A stretch of 64,000 bases of DNA, from contig OZ231126.1 in NCBI GenBank assembly GCA_965153355.1, positions 16,244,001 through 16,308,000 on the forward strand, in the 5' to 3' direction. The translations under genes and the position numbers were made by a program. Shown here in pieces: positions 10,875-22,172 of the stretch. The stretch is from Flaccisagitta enflata. Lineage: Eukaryota > Chaetognatha > Sagittoidea > Aphragmophora. The notes below the pieces were generated by a model. The model was not told the origin of the DNA and did not search any database. It saw only the letters and a list, made by a program, of their open reading frames with translations. Position 1 is the first letter of the stretch; each line of letters begins with the position of its first letter.

Positions 10875-12343
10875 AATTTCTCCTCATTTCTTTTTATGTC
10901 TTTTCCTGTATCCTAATGTCTTTTTATGTCTGTTTATGTCTTTTCACCTCTCCTGACGTCTTTTCCTCTCTCTTCATGTTTATTCATGTCTCTTCATGTG
11001 TTTTTTTGTCTTTACATGTTTTTTCATGTCTTTTCATGTCTGCTCATGTGTTTTCATGTCTCCTGATGTCTTTTCATGTCTCCTCATGTCTTTTCATGTC
11101 TCCTTATTTCTCATCATGTCTCGTCATGTTTTTTCATATCTCTCCATATCTCTACATGTCTTTTCATGTCTCCTTACGCTTTTCATGTTTCCTCATTTCT
11201 CCTCATGTCTCCTCATGTCTTTGTGTTTTTTTCATGTGTCTTCATGTCTTTCCACGTCTCTTTATGTTGTCTCATGTCAATTCATGTCTCCTCATGTCTT
11301 TCCATGTCTTTTCATGTTTCCTGTCTTTTAATGTCTCTCTTTATGTCTCCTCATGTCTTTTCATTTCTTTTCATGTCTCCTCATGTCATTTCTTGTCTCT
11401 TTCTGTCTTTTCATATCTTTTCTTGTTTCTTCATGTCTCCACATGTCTCTTTATGTCTTTTCATTTCCATTTATGTCTTTTCATATCTTTTCTGTGTCTT
11501 TCCTGTCTTTCATATCTTTCCTGTCTTTTATGTCTTCATGTCTCTTCATGTCTTTTCATGTCTCTTCCTCTTTATTCATGTCTCTTCATGTCTCTTCTTG
11601 TCTGACATGGGAAGACATGAAAAGACATGAAAAGACATGAGGCAACATGAAGAAAGATGAAGAGACATGAGAAGACATGAAGAGACACAAAAAGGCATGA
11701 AGAGACATTAAGAGACAAAAAAAACCTGATGAGACTTTAGAAAACATGAAGAGACATGAAGAGACATGAATATACATGAAAATACATAAGAAGACAGGAA
11801 AGGACATGAAAAAAAATGAGGAGACATGAAGAGACATAAAAACATATAAAGAGACATAAGCACACATGAAAAGACATGAAAAGACATAAAAAGACACAGA
11901 GAGACATGAAAAGACATGAAGAGATATAGAGACATGAAGAGACATGAGGAGACATGAGGAGACATGAAGAGACATAAAAGGACATGGAGAGAAATGGGGA
12001 TACATATACAGAAAAAAAAGACATGAAAAGACAAGAGGGGCATGAAGAAAAATGAGGAGACATGAAGAGACATAAAGAGACATGAGGGGTCATGAGACAT
12101 GGAGAGACAATAGAAGACATGAAGAGACATGAAAAGACATGAAGAGGCATGAGGAGACATTTAAAGACATAAAGAGATATGAGGAGACATGAAGAGAGAT
12201 GAGAAGACATGAAAAGACACAAAAAGACATGAAGGGACATAAAAAGACATGAGGTGACGTGAAGAGACATGAGAAGACATGAAGAGACATAAAAGGAATG
12301 AAGAGACAAAGAAAAAAAAAACATGAAGAGACATGAAAAAACA
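10875..12343. repeat. 10-bp minisatellite forming a ~1.4-kb palindrome
   Basis: From about 10875 to 11605 the unit is TCATGTCTYY (TCATGTCTTT, TCATGTCTCC); from about 11606 to 12343 the same unit appears as its complement (GAAGAGACATGAAAAGACAT). The orientation flips near GACATGGGAAGACATG at about 11600-11618. Long open frames on both strands here are repeat translations and not genes. Confidence 0.9.
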
Positions 12344-12591
12344 CTTTACTTTACTTTCATTACTTTTCTTTACTTTACATTTTACATGGAATAAAACTGT
12401 GATCCCCTTCTCTTACAATCTTATGTCTTCTGATGAAACGGTGCATGTAAAACTGCACACCCAAATGCACCTAGGCTATACACAGTCTTTGAATTTCCAA
12501 GATCAAAATGAATCTTTTTCTTTTACTCTCCCTCTCTCTTTCTTGTATTGGATTCCAAAGCCTGACCTTGCATGATGGCTGGGTAGATTCA
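12344..12591. other. Short unique stretch
   Basis: Contains a small ACTTT-rich patch at the start. I see no coding potential or known repeat beyond that. Confidence 0.4.
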
Positions 12592-12592
12592 G

Positions 12593-12594
<2 letters not shown>

Positions 12595-12672
<78 letters not shown>

Positions 12673-12688
12673 AAGTCTCACTCTCTCA

Positions 12689-12745
<57 letters not shown>
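12595..12745. repeat. (GA)n then (CT)n microsatellites
   Basis: About 73 bases of GA repeat followed, after a short spacer, by about 50 bases of CT repeat. The two can pair with each other, making an inverted dinucleotide tract. Confidence 0.95.
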
Positions 12746-13400
12746 TATCGTTTAAGTTAAAACACGCTGGGTACCTGACCAGTGGTGGTGCCTTACTTGA
12801 TGGGTCAATCTGTCAAATCATTTCTGACAACCAACCCCTTACCAGCTCTTGCCTTAAATAAACCTTCCTTCTTAACTCATCCCTACCCCTTTGACTCACT
12901 CTTTCCCTGGGACTAAACCTTACCCTGAAATCAACCTTTAAACACTCAAAACCTAAGCTTGATTACTTATCAATGCCTGAACTGAAACTGAGAATTTGTT
13001 TTCATTGTTAACCCTTTGACATTTAAAACGAAATAAGGCCCTTTTTTTCCTATCCCCAAAGAAGCCTATTTTTTGGAACAGATTGTTGAAGAGGAAGGTC
13101 AGAAACATTCCTTTAGGATAAATGAGATTTTCAACAGACAGTGTCTTACTACCAGAACAAGACATGAAACAGAAAGATACTGGAGAACAGGACATCATCA
13201 AGAGTCAAGATTGATTAAAGAATACAAAAAATTCATATATGAAACATGGCTGACGATTTTGATCAGGAGAAGACTATATCTGCAATATGCAAATGATTTC
13301 ATGGTTTTCTAACGGTGTAGCCAATCTCCCTCTTGACCTGTTGTTTTACTATAACTTGCTTTCCAAAACCAAAAATGTTTGATCGTTTGATACACTTCAT
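12746..13400. other. Unique stretch without recognised gene
   Basis: Moderately AT-rich. Open frames of about 80 codons (12953-13201 minus, 13073-13312 plus) overlap each other and resemble nothing I know; no splice context supports them. Confidence 0.35.
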
Positions 13401-14134
13401 CAAAAGATTCTGCCTACCGAGTTCTCTATCCGTTGACTAAAATTTTGGCTAAATCCAAATCAAGGCCATTTCTGTAAGAGGAGAACAAGATTTTTCCACT
13501 TTCAAAGGGTCAGATTCAATCTCATTTGCATATTGTAGAGTGCAATTGAACCTCACTGTCTGTATCTTTTAATCAAATAATCTTTTCTTCATCAAAAATG
13601 CAGTTGATTGAAATACATGCACTATTGATTTGATCTATACTTTGTTCATGTCAGAAGATATCTTTTATGATGTAGGTTTGATAGTTTCATTCACAGTGAT
13701 GTGAAAAGTAATGTAAAAGTGAAATCATCCAAGGCATAGTCAGCCGCTGGCTGCTTTTATCATTCATTGTCTCAATTACTGGGGCTCGCTACAACTTAAC
13801 CTGATGTCCTCAGTAATATCTTTGCCCTTCCTTTAAGACATCTTCACTAACCTGTCAATACACTTTTCACCTGTTTATTCATGAGCAACCTTGCCTGTTT
13901 CAAATGAGAACCATCTATTTGTCTTCCACCCGTTTTACCGACCTTTGATAGAGCTAAAGCAGTAAACAAGGCCATGTGGGCCAATAGGGTGTGCCATGTG
14001 GATCATTGAACAAATGCATTACCGACCAACAGACAGACTAACCGACCAACCAACTGACACAGCCAGTTATAAAGGTGCTTAGGGACACCTGAAAAGACTT
14101 AGAAGAGACAATCTCATTTGCATATTGCAGCTCT
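13400..14134 (+). repeat. Left part of ~440-bp tandem array
   Basis: Two diverged units: CTCATTTGCATATTG occurs at about 13532 and 14112, the second followed by CAGCTCTATAGTGACC. The segment TGTCTTCCACCC near 13920 matches the same position of units at 30-32 kb. A GGCCTTGT-type repeat (13970-14092, minus) is inserted in the second unit. The array resumes at about 28233 right of the LINE. Confidence 0.65.
13970..14092 (-). mobile_element. TTTTTAGGTGCGAC/GGCCTTGT repeat (family 2)
   Basis: Reads on the minus strand as AGGTGTCCCTAAGCACC, then …GTTGGTTGGTCGG-like repeats, GGTAATGCATTTG, GGCACACC and CCCACATGGCCTT. It shares order and motifs with copies at 20 kb, 24.3 kb and 46 kb. Confidence 0.6.
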
Positions 14135-14447
14135 ATAGTGACCTTCTGCAAAAGAGGAAAGTAAAGGCATGACATAAATATAGATCCGGACGATCTCTTT
14201 GTCAACAATACAAATAATCAATCAATGCAATATATCGGGTAAATGGCGATATGAGACAGCACAATTTTCAAGCATATGAGCATTTATTTTCCACAGCGAG
14301 CATTTTACGTCGCAGCTGTGAGCGTTCAATGAAAAAAATGATTATCATCACAGTTAGCCGAGCGAGAGTACGATTTGGAACGCATTTTTTAGAGACAATA
14401 ATAAGATGAGAGAATCAAAACGACGGGAAGCCAAAAAACCACTGTCT

Positions 14448-15540
14448 CTAACCAGTTTCAGGTGCATTCAAAGCCACCCCTCCATCAGACTCCCCACGTT
14501 GTGACCCAGCGCAGACATAGCACCCCCGAACATGACAGACAAACCTCCCGTACTCAGCAAGGAACCCCGCCTTTGACCCTCGCTTCAATGCAGCAAGAGA
14601 CCCCGCCGCCCTCTGTCCCTCCGTCAGAGCACCCCACTCCTTGGGAACCCTGTAGCCAACCGACCGATGGTCACGCGTCGCCAGGAATAGACCCCCCCTG
14701 GCCGACCTTGTGCCATACCCATGCACCTCCCCTACCCTTTGCAGCATGGCCGCCTGGTTCTCCGGCAGCCTACGGTTCACAAACCGCCAGGCATGAACCC
14801 GGAGCTGCTGCCTGTAGAGGTCGCCAACCTTCAGCAACCCCAGCCCTGAGAGAATCGGGTCAGCATGATAGCGACCGCGCATCCCTGCAATCAGGCCAGC
14901 AAATCTCTTCTGACATCGCAGAAGAGCCCCCCCAGCTGCCCCGTTCCCATCCCTCTGGAAGTCCCCCCACACCATAAGGCAGTACTGCAGGTGCGGCAGA
15001 ACAAGCCCATTATACAAGGCAAGAAGGGCCCGCCCACCCAAGACCCCCGCAGCCCTCCCCACCACTCCTAACAACTGCCCCACCTTATCCCTGACCCTCC
15101 CCACATGCTCCCTCCATCTTAACCCCCCATCCACCCAGACTCCCAGGAACCGCGCCCCATCCACCTCCTTCACCCTCTCACCCCCTATCTCAACCCCAAG
15201 TCCAAGATCCCCCCCACCCTTTGGTCCACCAAAATAGACATACTCAGTCTTCTTGAGATTGAGAGTCAGTCTGTTACAGCGGAACCATCTAGCTAGCCCC
15301 TCAAGCCCCCGATTCACCCGCTCAAAGAGCACCAGCGGGTCCTTGTCCTGTGCAAAGATGTTGGTATCATCTGCAAAAAGGACAAGTTCGAGTCCAGCAC
15401 AAGCCCTCACCATGTCATTGACATAGATAAGAAAGAACAAGGGCCCCAATACTGAACCCTGGGGGACCCCACACTCAACCCCGCCCCTTCCTGACTCAAC
15501 CCCCCCATACACCACATACTGCGACCTACCCGTAAGGTAG
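14448..15540 (-). pseudogene. LINE ORF, C-terminal half (RT palm to C-terminus)
   Basis: About 364 codons encoding the second half of the reverse transcriptase and the C-terminal domain. Visible motifs are GVPQGSVLGPLFFLIYVNDM (RT blocks 4-5 in non-LTR elements), LFADDTN (catalytic FADD), and LNLKKTEYVYFG (thumb side). The C-terminus carries a Cys/His-containing tail (VCHVRGCYVCAGS). Codons 15531-15540 fall in the 10-bp repeat shared with 25958-25967; upstream of 15540 the sequence is insertion DNA. In an active LINE it would copy the RNA at a nicked target. It cannot be made from this locus because its N-terminal half lies 10.4 kb away. Confidence 0.9.
15531..15540. repeat. Direct repeat CGTAAGGTAG (left of insertion)
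   Basis: Identical to 25958-25967. In both places it encodes the same YLT codons of the LINE, so it is a target-site duplication rather than chance. Confidence 0.85.
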
Positions 15541-15599
15541 AGACCGATCAAGAGAAATGCGACTTTCAACCTCAGTCGAAAACGCCTTTTGTTCAAAAC

Positions 15600-16490
15600 T
15601 CAACTACCTGTAAGAAGCGCCCCTTGTGACCGCTAATCTTCACGGATTGACGTCATTCTTTTTTTTACGAGTAGCAGACGTCCTACGCTTTCTGACTTTT
15701 TAGGTTTCGGAAATTATTTTAATCTTTTTTAATGTTTACGGTACTGTTTTATTTAACTCTCTGTTACGCTTTCGTCTCCTCTCCGAAACTTGGAAGCTGT
15801 CTGATTTCGGACGTGATCGAAAGCAGTTTCGAAGCAAAGAAAGAAGTTCCGTCTGAGAATTTTTAATCGCACCACATCGTTGAATTTTTAGTCGCGTGCT
15901 ACGTGACTCTACACCCCGCTTTGTCGGTCCGTCCGTCGGTCCGTCGGTCCGTCCGTCACACTTTACTTTTTTTGGGTTTTTGCGGTCTATGGCCTCACTG
16001 CTCCTGCCAAAGTGATCAAGTGACCTCAAATACGGCCCCTGCCCACCCGCACGCGACTGGGGTAGCCGTGTATCCGGCCTTGTTATCTATTTTTGTTGTT
16101 TTTCTTCTCTTTTTAGTTGCGGACATGCTGTCAGTCCGTCAGTCTGTGATGATCGAGTCGAAAACCCACCCCTGCGCAACGATATCGTAGTATTTGTGTG
16201 TTGGTAATGAGCAGAGTTTTATCAAGGCCTCTAAGAAGTACCCCGTGAGACCTCTATTCCTTATGGAATGAGGTCAGACTTAGATTTTCAGAGAGCAGAC
16301 GTCACGTTCTTTCTGACTTTTTAAGAATTATTATGAAATAATGTCTTTCTCCTGCGTATGAGACGGTTTAATCGATACCTTTCCTGCTACGCCGCTGACT
16401 TCAGCCATTACAAACTGAAAAAAAAATGCAAGTCCAATCGATCCTGATTGAAAGCAGTCTCTTTAAAAAGAAAATCCCAAAGCGCGATTG
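15600..16490. repeat. Diverged ~280-bp direct duplication inside the insertion
   Basis: 15605-15870 and 16215-16490 share landmarks in order: (G)TAAGAAG followed by CCCC and GTGA, AGCAGACGTC, CTTTCTGACTTTTTA and TGAAAGCAGT. The GGCCTTGT-type element 15885-16084 sits between them. Confidence 0.5.
15885..16084 (+). mobile_element. TTTTTAGTCGCG/GGCCTTGT repeat (family 1), full copy
   Basis: Starts TTTTTAGTCGCGTGC, then a partial hairpin, TCCGTCCGTCGGTCCGTCGG-like repeats, CACTGCTCCTGCC, GACCTCAAATA, CCCACCCGCACGCGACT and ends GTATCCGGCCTTGT. 5' arm AGTCGCGTGC (15890-15899) and 3' arm GCACGCGACT (16049-16058) are perfect complements. Confidence 0.75.
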
Positions 16491-16499
16491 CTTTTAGAC

Positions 16500-16690
16500 T
16501 GTCGGACGGACAAAGCGGGGTGGAGTCGCGTAGCTTAGGACTAAAATAAGGCCGGATACACGGCTACCCCAGTCGCATGCGGGTGGGCAGAAGCAGGGCT
16601 TGAGAAGTTCACTAGAGCATTTGGGCAGGTGCAGTAGGCTCAAAAAGCTAAAAGACGCCGAAAAAGTTAAAATGGGGACCGACCGACCCA
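16500..16690 (-). mobile_element. Family 1 repeat, minus strand, diverged
   Basis: Contains the complement of CCGGCCTTAT, GGTAGCCGTGTATCC, CCCACCCGCATGCGACT and, at its other end, CCGACCGACC-type repeats and GGAGTCGCGTAGC. The two ends are less well matched than in the best copies. Confidence 0.6.
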
Positions 16691-16834
16691 CCGACCAAGG
16701 GTATTTGATAGAAATGATGTTACAGTTATTTTGATTTGGCAATAGTAGTTTTTTTAAGGCTAATAAGGAATCGCTATTTGTTGGGGGAGCCGGGTGTGGA
16801 GTCGCTTAGCACGCGATTAAAAAACATTTTTTGC

Positions 16835-16905
16835 AAAACTTTTTCCGTCAGTTGGTTGGTCGATAACGCATTTGTTTGACGTTTCACATGTCGCACACAT
16901 TGGCC
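16835..16905 (+). mobile_element. Family 2 repeat, partial
   Basis: CAGTTGGTTGGTCGATAACG, CATTTGTTTGACG and CACATGTCGCAC match the right half of family 2. A minus-strand family 1 start (GGAGTCGCTTAGCACGCG) lies just upstream at 16800-16835. Confidence 0.45.
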
Positions 16906-16979
16906 GACTTTGATCAGTTTTTCAGAAATGTTTTAAAAGAGGAAGCAATAGCTGACAGTAAAATAGCTTTATCGTTCTT

Positions 16980-18960
16980 GATTATATAGCTCAAATGTTT
17001 CCTCATTAACCAGGTTCTTATGAGAAAAAAAAATTACCTGATTGTTTTCATGGTCGAATTCCCCCTTTTCAAATATCTCAATTTAACAGGTTATGAAATA
17101 AAAAAAATTATCTATTATAAATTTTATGATAAAGATTTTAAAAAATACAAAATTAAAATATATTGATTTTGGAAAATTGGCGCTTATAGAATTTGATAAA
17201 AAATTTCTTATCAAAAATATATTGTTTAAGAAATTATTAATTTACAAATTCTAAATTAATCCTAATTTAAATTTGTTTATTTATATACTTATTTTGTTTT
17301 AAAAAACATCACTTTTAAAGCAAGCCTTCAATGTTCTCAAATTTTGAGCAGTTGTAAAGTTTGAAAGTTTTAGAATAGTTGTTGATTTAAATATAATTTT
17401 TATTCTTTACTTAAAAACATTTTTTAACTGGTTTTAGTTAGTCCTTTAGAAGAAAATAAAGGAAAATGTCAATGAAACTACAAAGCAGCAGGTTTAAATG
17501 AAAAATGAATAAAACTTGCTTTAAAAACAAACAAAAAAAAAACATTTTAATTTGGATTATTGTTTTTATTAAAAATCAAAGCTCTAATATTTTTAATATA
17601 TTTTAAGATCTATTTTGAATTTTAAAAAGATTTCAAGCTTAATTTTTCAAAATTATTGAAAAAATAATTTTCTAATATTTTTAGCAAGTTTTAAAATTGT
17701 TGTGATTTTTAAACCTAATGTTCATATAAGATAAAGTATGATGTATTCAAGATCTATATTACGCTCTTTTAATTTTAGATAAACATTTTTTTAACTCATT
17801 CTGAAAATTACCATTTTAATTTCAATGCTTATTCTCTATTGCTATTTTTTTTTTAATATTTTGCATATTCTTCATAAAAAATCAAAATATATATTCTTTG
17901 AATTTTTTTATTGATATTTAAGATTATGATTTTATTTTTTAGCAGGGGTGTATATAGTTCCATATCCTTTGATTATTTCTCCCCCCCCACCTTTGATTTT
18001 CTTCCCCGCGATGCATCGTGTTGCATAACAAAATCTATGATTTTCTTCCTTATAAAGCAATAAAACAGTCTGTTTAAGGTTTAAATAATGTTAAATTGTG
18101 TTCTACTTAACATTTTTTATGATTTGTTACTGCCAAAATTTATATTTTCCCTAAATTTCTTTTTTTCCTCTTTTTTCCTCCTTCCTTTTTCTCCCCTTTC
18201 CCCAAACCCTTTGATTATTTCCCCCCCCCCCACCGGGGGGGGGGAAATACAGAAGAATATACAGGCCTGTTTTTAGCTTAAGTTTTAAAATATATTCTTA
18301 ATCCACAAATTTACATCAAAAAAGATTATCAATATTTTTTTTAAAATTCTTTTCTTTGATATTTGCAATTGGGAATTTTGACCGCTTAGTCGATTTGTTT
18401 TGTTTTGTTTTGTTTTTATGCTCATCAGTGCAAATAATACACGATTACAAATGAATGTAACAGAGCCGTACAATAGTAAAATTGAACGAGGTCCCTCATT
18501 TAGAATTGGGTAATAAATACTCATTAGCAAAACGTAATTACAAACATCACAGATAGTCAAAATTGAGGATAAATAATAACGAGTTGCCGTGTTTAACAAC
18601 ATAAAATTCCGCGGAAAATTTTCGTCCTATTTTTTCATTCTCCCATTTGCAAATCTTATTTCCCATTTTTTTTCAATTTCAGCGACAATTTGTTCTACTT
18701 TATCAATGTCATCACTATATATATCATCAAATTCAACAGTAGAGATTTCATCATTCCATTCTTTACATACATTAAGATTATGATTTTATTTTTTAGCAGG
18801 GGTGTATATAGTTCCATATCCTTTGAATATTTCTCCCCCCCCCCCACCTTTGATTTTCTTCCCCGCGATGCATCGTGTTGCATAACAAAATCTATGATTT
18901 TCTTCCTTATAAAGCAATAAAACAGCGTTTCAAACGGTCAAGAATCAGCTGATCTTATAG
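16980..18960. other. AT-rich block with a 150-bp direct repeat
   Basis: About 2 kb of very AT-rich DNA without coding potential. 17921-18068 and 18776-18926 are near-identical direct repeats (both contain AGCAGGGGTGTATATAG and CCCGCGATGCATCGTGTTG). A run of C then G at about 18217-18244 can form a hairpin. Confidence 0.7.
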
Positions 18961-18977
18961 CCGCTGTGAGGCTCCCT

Positions 18978-18981
<4 letters not shown>

Positions 18982-19033
<52 letters not shown>
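18982..19033. repeat. (CT)n microsatellite
   Basis: About 52 bases of CT dinucleotides. Confidence 0.95.
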
Positions 19034-19037
<4 letters not shown>

Positions 19038-19233
19038 CTCTCCCCTTCTTTCTCCGTACTTTCTTTTCATCTAGTTTTTAATGATGAACTTGTTAAAACT
19101 TATCTCTCTGTACGCGCACATTTTCCCTCATCGACATTGGCGGCGATGGAATAAAATGACAGGACAGTAAACGAGCATGTTATGCGTGGCCTGGCATAAC
19201 CCTGGGGTGATCAGGAAATGACGATAATTCTAC

Positions 19234-19360
19234 AGCAAAATTTTACTGTGAAACTTAATTTCTGGAAGCGAAACAACGGAGGCGTAGCTAAGCGTGACTG
19301 GCATTGCATGGCGAAACGCGAGTTGTTACTAGGACGTTCGGACCTGCGGACAACGGTAAG
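19234..19360 (+). CDS. Candidate exon in insertion (unrecognised)
   Basis: Preceded by AATTCTACAG and followed by GTAAGA. Open in the frame beginning CAA (QNFTVKLNFWKRNN … RSDLRTT), ending in phase 0. A (GT)n tract starts a few bases into the following intron. I do not recognise the peptide and cannot join it in frame to the next candidate exon without a stop, so this is weak evidence. Confidence 0.25.
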
Positions 19361-19366
19361 AAAACA

Positions 19367-19368
<2 letters not shown>

Positions 19369-19452
<84 letters not shown>
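19369..19452. repeat. (GT)n microsatellite
   Basis: About 84 bases of GT, followed by GTGC/ATGT variants to about 19490. Confidence 0.95.
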
Positions 19453-19455
<3 letters not shown>

Positions 19456-19718
19456 CATGTGTGTGTGCATGTGTGTGTGCATGCGTGTGTGTAGCGTTTT
19501 TGGTATCTACCCACAGCCCAAACGAATCATGCCGGGGGTATTGTCTTGGCGTCACCGAGACGATTTGTTATCAGTCACCCCTAACTTAAGTTTATGAGTA
19601 ATTTGGGCTGTGGGTAGGGGTGGGTACCAAATCAGTATGATTTTCAAACAGGTACAAAATTACACCTCCACATGAACCAAGTTCTCAAATTCACATGATT
19701 CTCTATTTTGATTGCAGT

Positions 19719-19856
19719 TACGTAATCAACCTTCTAAGGCGCAACTGGCTTGAGGACGAGCACGTGTACACCAAAATCCCGAATTGCCGCGCCGAAGCCT
19801 CAACATCATGCCAAAGAAGACGATGGACTCAACGTAACCAAGAAGGCAGTGACAAG
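19719..19856 (+). CDS. Candidate exon in insertion (unrecognised)
   Basis: Preceded by TTTTGATTGCAG and followed by GTACGT. One frame is open throughout (YVINLLRRNWLEDEHVYTKI …), another is open if the AAG at about 19737 is used as acceptor (KSRIAAPKPQHHAKEDDG). GC content is higher than in the flanks. No domain recognised. Confidence 0.3.
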
Positions 19857-20000
19857 GTACGTCTACAAGATATGTTTTCGAGCTAGTTTTTGTGTATGTC
19901 AGTGTGTGTCTGTGTCTAAGCTAAGAGAAAGAAAGAAAGAAAGAGATGCATTGGTTTGTTTGAGTCACATTTTTATATGTTATGTTGTGTCACGTACACT

Positions 20001-20525
20001 TTTTTAGGTGCAACAAGGCACTTTTATCACTGGCTGTGTCCGTTGGTCGGTTGGTTGGTAACGCATTCGTTCGACGATCCACACGTCGCACCTTACCATA
20101 CGACTCATGAAAAAAGACGCACTTCTGGATGGCTAATTTTGCCTATAAAAAAATCTATTAAAATGTTAAGTTATCTGAAAGCTCTTTAAAAGTACGTTCA
20201 TTTAGCGCTAATCTGGTATTGCTATCTTTTTTTATTTAAAGATAGCATTGGTTTGAGTAAAAACATTGCCTATTTCAATTTTGCAATCCCTTTGTAAAAA
20301 TGCAATTTAGCAAATTAGTAGTTCTTTTTGCTAGGCTCTAGCTTCTAAACCTTTTGAGACACAGAGCTGGGATTGGTCTGAATTGAAACATTTTTCAAAA
20401 ATCTTTTAAAATGTTATCTCTTGAAACAGTTAAAATTTATTGATAAACCTGTTTTATCAATTTATGAACTGGTGCGTCTTTTTTTTTTTTTTAGCCGAGT
20501 GGTATTGGCCTACTTGGCCTCATTT
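20001..20525 (+). mobile_element. Family 2 repeat with a nested ~390-bp element
   Basis: TTTTTTAGGTGCAAC at 20001, GTTGGTCGGTTGGTTGG, GTCGCACCT at 20085-20093. The expected ending TATTGGCCTACTTGGCCT appears only at about 20503-20520. In between (about 20108-20492) is an insertion whose ends are inverted: AAAAAAGACGCAC on the left and GTGCGTCTTTTTT on the right. Confidence 0.55.
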
Positions 20526-20624
20526 TCTTTTGAGAATCTGGTCTATAAGAACATCAAGGCTTAAAGTTGCTCAAAAATTCAAAACTTAGTTTTTTTACCG
20601 GTAGCTATCTCTATCTGTTGCCGC

Positions 20625-20796
20625 CTCTCTTTTTCTCTCTCTTTCTTTCTTCTCTTTCTCTCTCCCTCTTTCTTCCTCTTTCTCTCTCCCCCTTTCTTCC
20701 TCTTTCTCTCTCCGTCTTTTTCTCTCCGTCTTTCGCTCTTTTTCTCATTCTTGCCCTCTCTTTCTCTCTCTCTTTCTCTCTTTCTCTCTTTCTCTC

Positions 20797-20880
<84 letters not shown>
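20625..20880. repeat. Long (CT)n / pyrimidine tract
   Basis: About 250 bases of TCTCTC/TTTCTC units ending in (CA)4. Directly precedes the candidate exon at 20881. Confidence 0.95.
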
Positions 20881-20881
<1 letters not shown>

Positions 20882-20994
20882 GAGACTGGCGACTTCGCTC
20901 GATGGTTCCGTTCGTCAACGCTCACATTCGAAAAAAAAGTGGTCGTTAACAGAAGCTGGAGACCCGAAAAGCAAAAGTACAAGATGCCTTGAGG
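20881..20994 (+). CDS. Candidate exon in insertion (unrecognised)
   Basis: Preceded by a long pyrimidine tract ending CACACACACAG, followed by GTAAGTA, a perfect donor. One frame is open across it (RLATSLDGSVRQRSHSKKKW …), another ends in a stop at the last codon. The strong splice context is the main support. Confidence 0.3.
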
Positions 20995-21144
20995 TAAGTA
21001 AACAAATTTCTGTAAGTGCTACTGGTTGGCTTGCGCAGTTTGTGTTGTTTCGACAACTTTGACCATATACTACAAAGGATTTTTTTAAAATTTTGCCCGC
21101 CATTGTGTACCAAAGTGAAGCGTGGAAAAATAAGCCTTTTAGAT

Positions 21145-21432
21145 CCTTTGTGTGTATGTTTGTATATGGGTTAGGTGTTGGGGTAGGGATGGGGGTTGGA
21201 CGCCCCTGCCCACCCATCCATAAGGATATTGTGAGTTGTGACCCCGCGTCACCTGTTAGTCCCATGCTTGTGACTACTTTGACTGTCCGAACCTTGGTCG
21301 GTTGGTTGTTTCCTATTTTACGTTTTTTCTTTTTGCTGTCTTTGGCCTGACTGCCAACGTGCACCAGTAACCTTGATTATTGCCCCTGCCCACCCACACG
21401 AAACTGGGATAGCTGTGTATCCAGCCTTGTTT
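21145..21432 (+). repeat. Shared ~110-bp repeat followed by family 1 copy
   Basis: 21145-21258 matches the reverse of 46788-46895 (ATGGGGGTTGGA, GACCCCGCGTCAC). 21248-21432 is a diverged family 1 copy: TTAGTCCCATGCTTGTGACT … CCTGCCCACCCACACGAAACT … GTATCCAGCCTTGTTT. Confidence 0.55.
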
Positions 21433-21469
21433 TTTAGTCATGCCATTTTTAATTTTGATTGCAGCCATG

Positions 21470-21598
21470 TGGTGTTTCCTGGAGTTGCCCTTTCAAGTTT
21501 TCAAGTTAAGTGGGACAACAGGCGTATAGACGAGATTACCCCCTTCCAAAGAATACAGTGACCGTTTGCTCGATGGAATCCAAGATACAGTTACAGCA

Positions 21599-21600
<2 letters not shown>
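21470..21600 (+). CDS. Candidate exon in insertion (unrecognised)
   Basis: Preceded by TTTTGATTGCAG, the same acceptor context as 19719, and followed by GTGTGT at the start of a (GT)n tract. No frame is open across the whole stretch; the longest reads HVVFPGVALSSFQVKW and stops. May be a pseudo-exon or untranslated. Confidence 0.2.
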
Positions 21601-21800
<200 letters not shown>

Positions 21801-21981
21801 GCGTTGGTTGCAACTGTTTTTAAGTGCTAAATTTAAAATTTTTAGGTTATGTATTAAAAAACATTAAAGAGTAAAATGTGACAGATGGACCGACAGACCC
21901 ACGGACAATCAAAGTGGGGTATAGACTCGCTTAGCACGCAACTGAAAATTTGAAAAAATGATAAAATTATATTCCTCTACA

Positions 21982-22064
21982 GGCGCTCTAACAAATTCGT
22001 CGGCGTTTCCCGTATCTTAAATTCTGAGGAGGAAGACTATCAACATATCTCCAGCTACTCTGCT
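21982..22064 (+). CDS. Candidate exon in insertion (unrecognised)
   Basis: TTCCTCTACAG precedes GCGCTC…. One frame gives RSNKFVGVSRILNSEEEDYQ … and ends in TAA at about 22064, so it could be a terminal exon. No homology recognised. Confidence 0.25.
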
Positions 22065-22172
22065 TAAATTGCTTAGACTCAACTGGACCAAGGATTTTTT
22101 TTTCTGTTGCTGTTTTTCGTTTGAGAAGAAGAACGCCAATTTTTCATTTCAATTGTTTACAGAGAGAAGTTT

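Noticed and set aside
10916-12324. Long frames rich in SCLFMSFHV on both strands
   Set aside because: Translations of the 10-bp minisatellite.
14462-15071. Pro-rich + strand frames
   Set aside because: Antisense to the GC-rich LINE reverse transcriptase.
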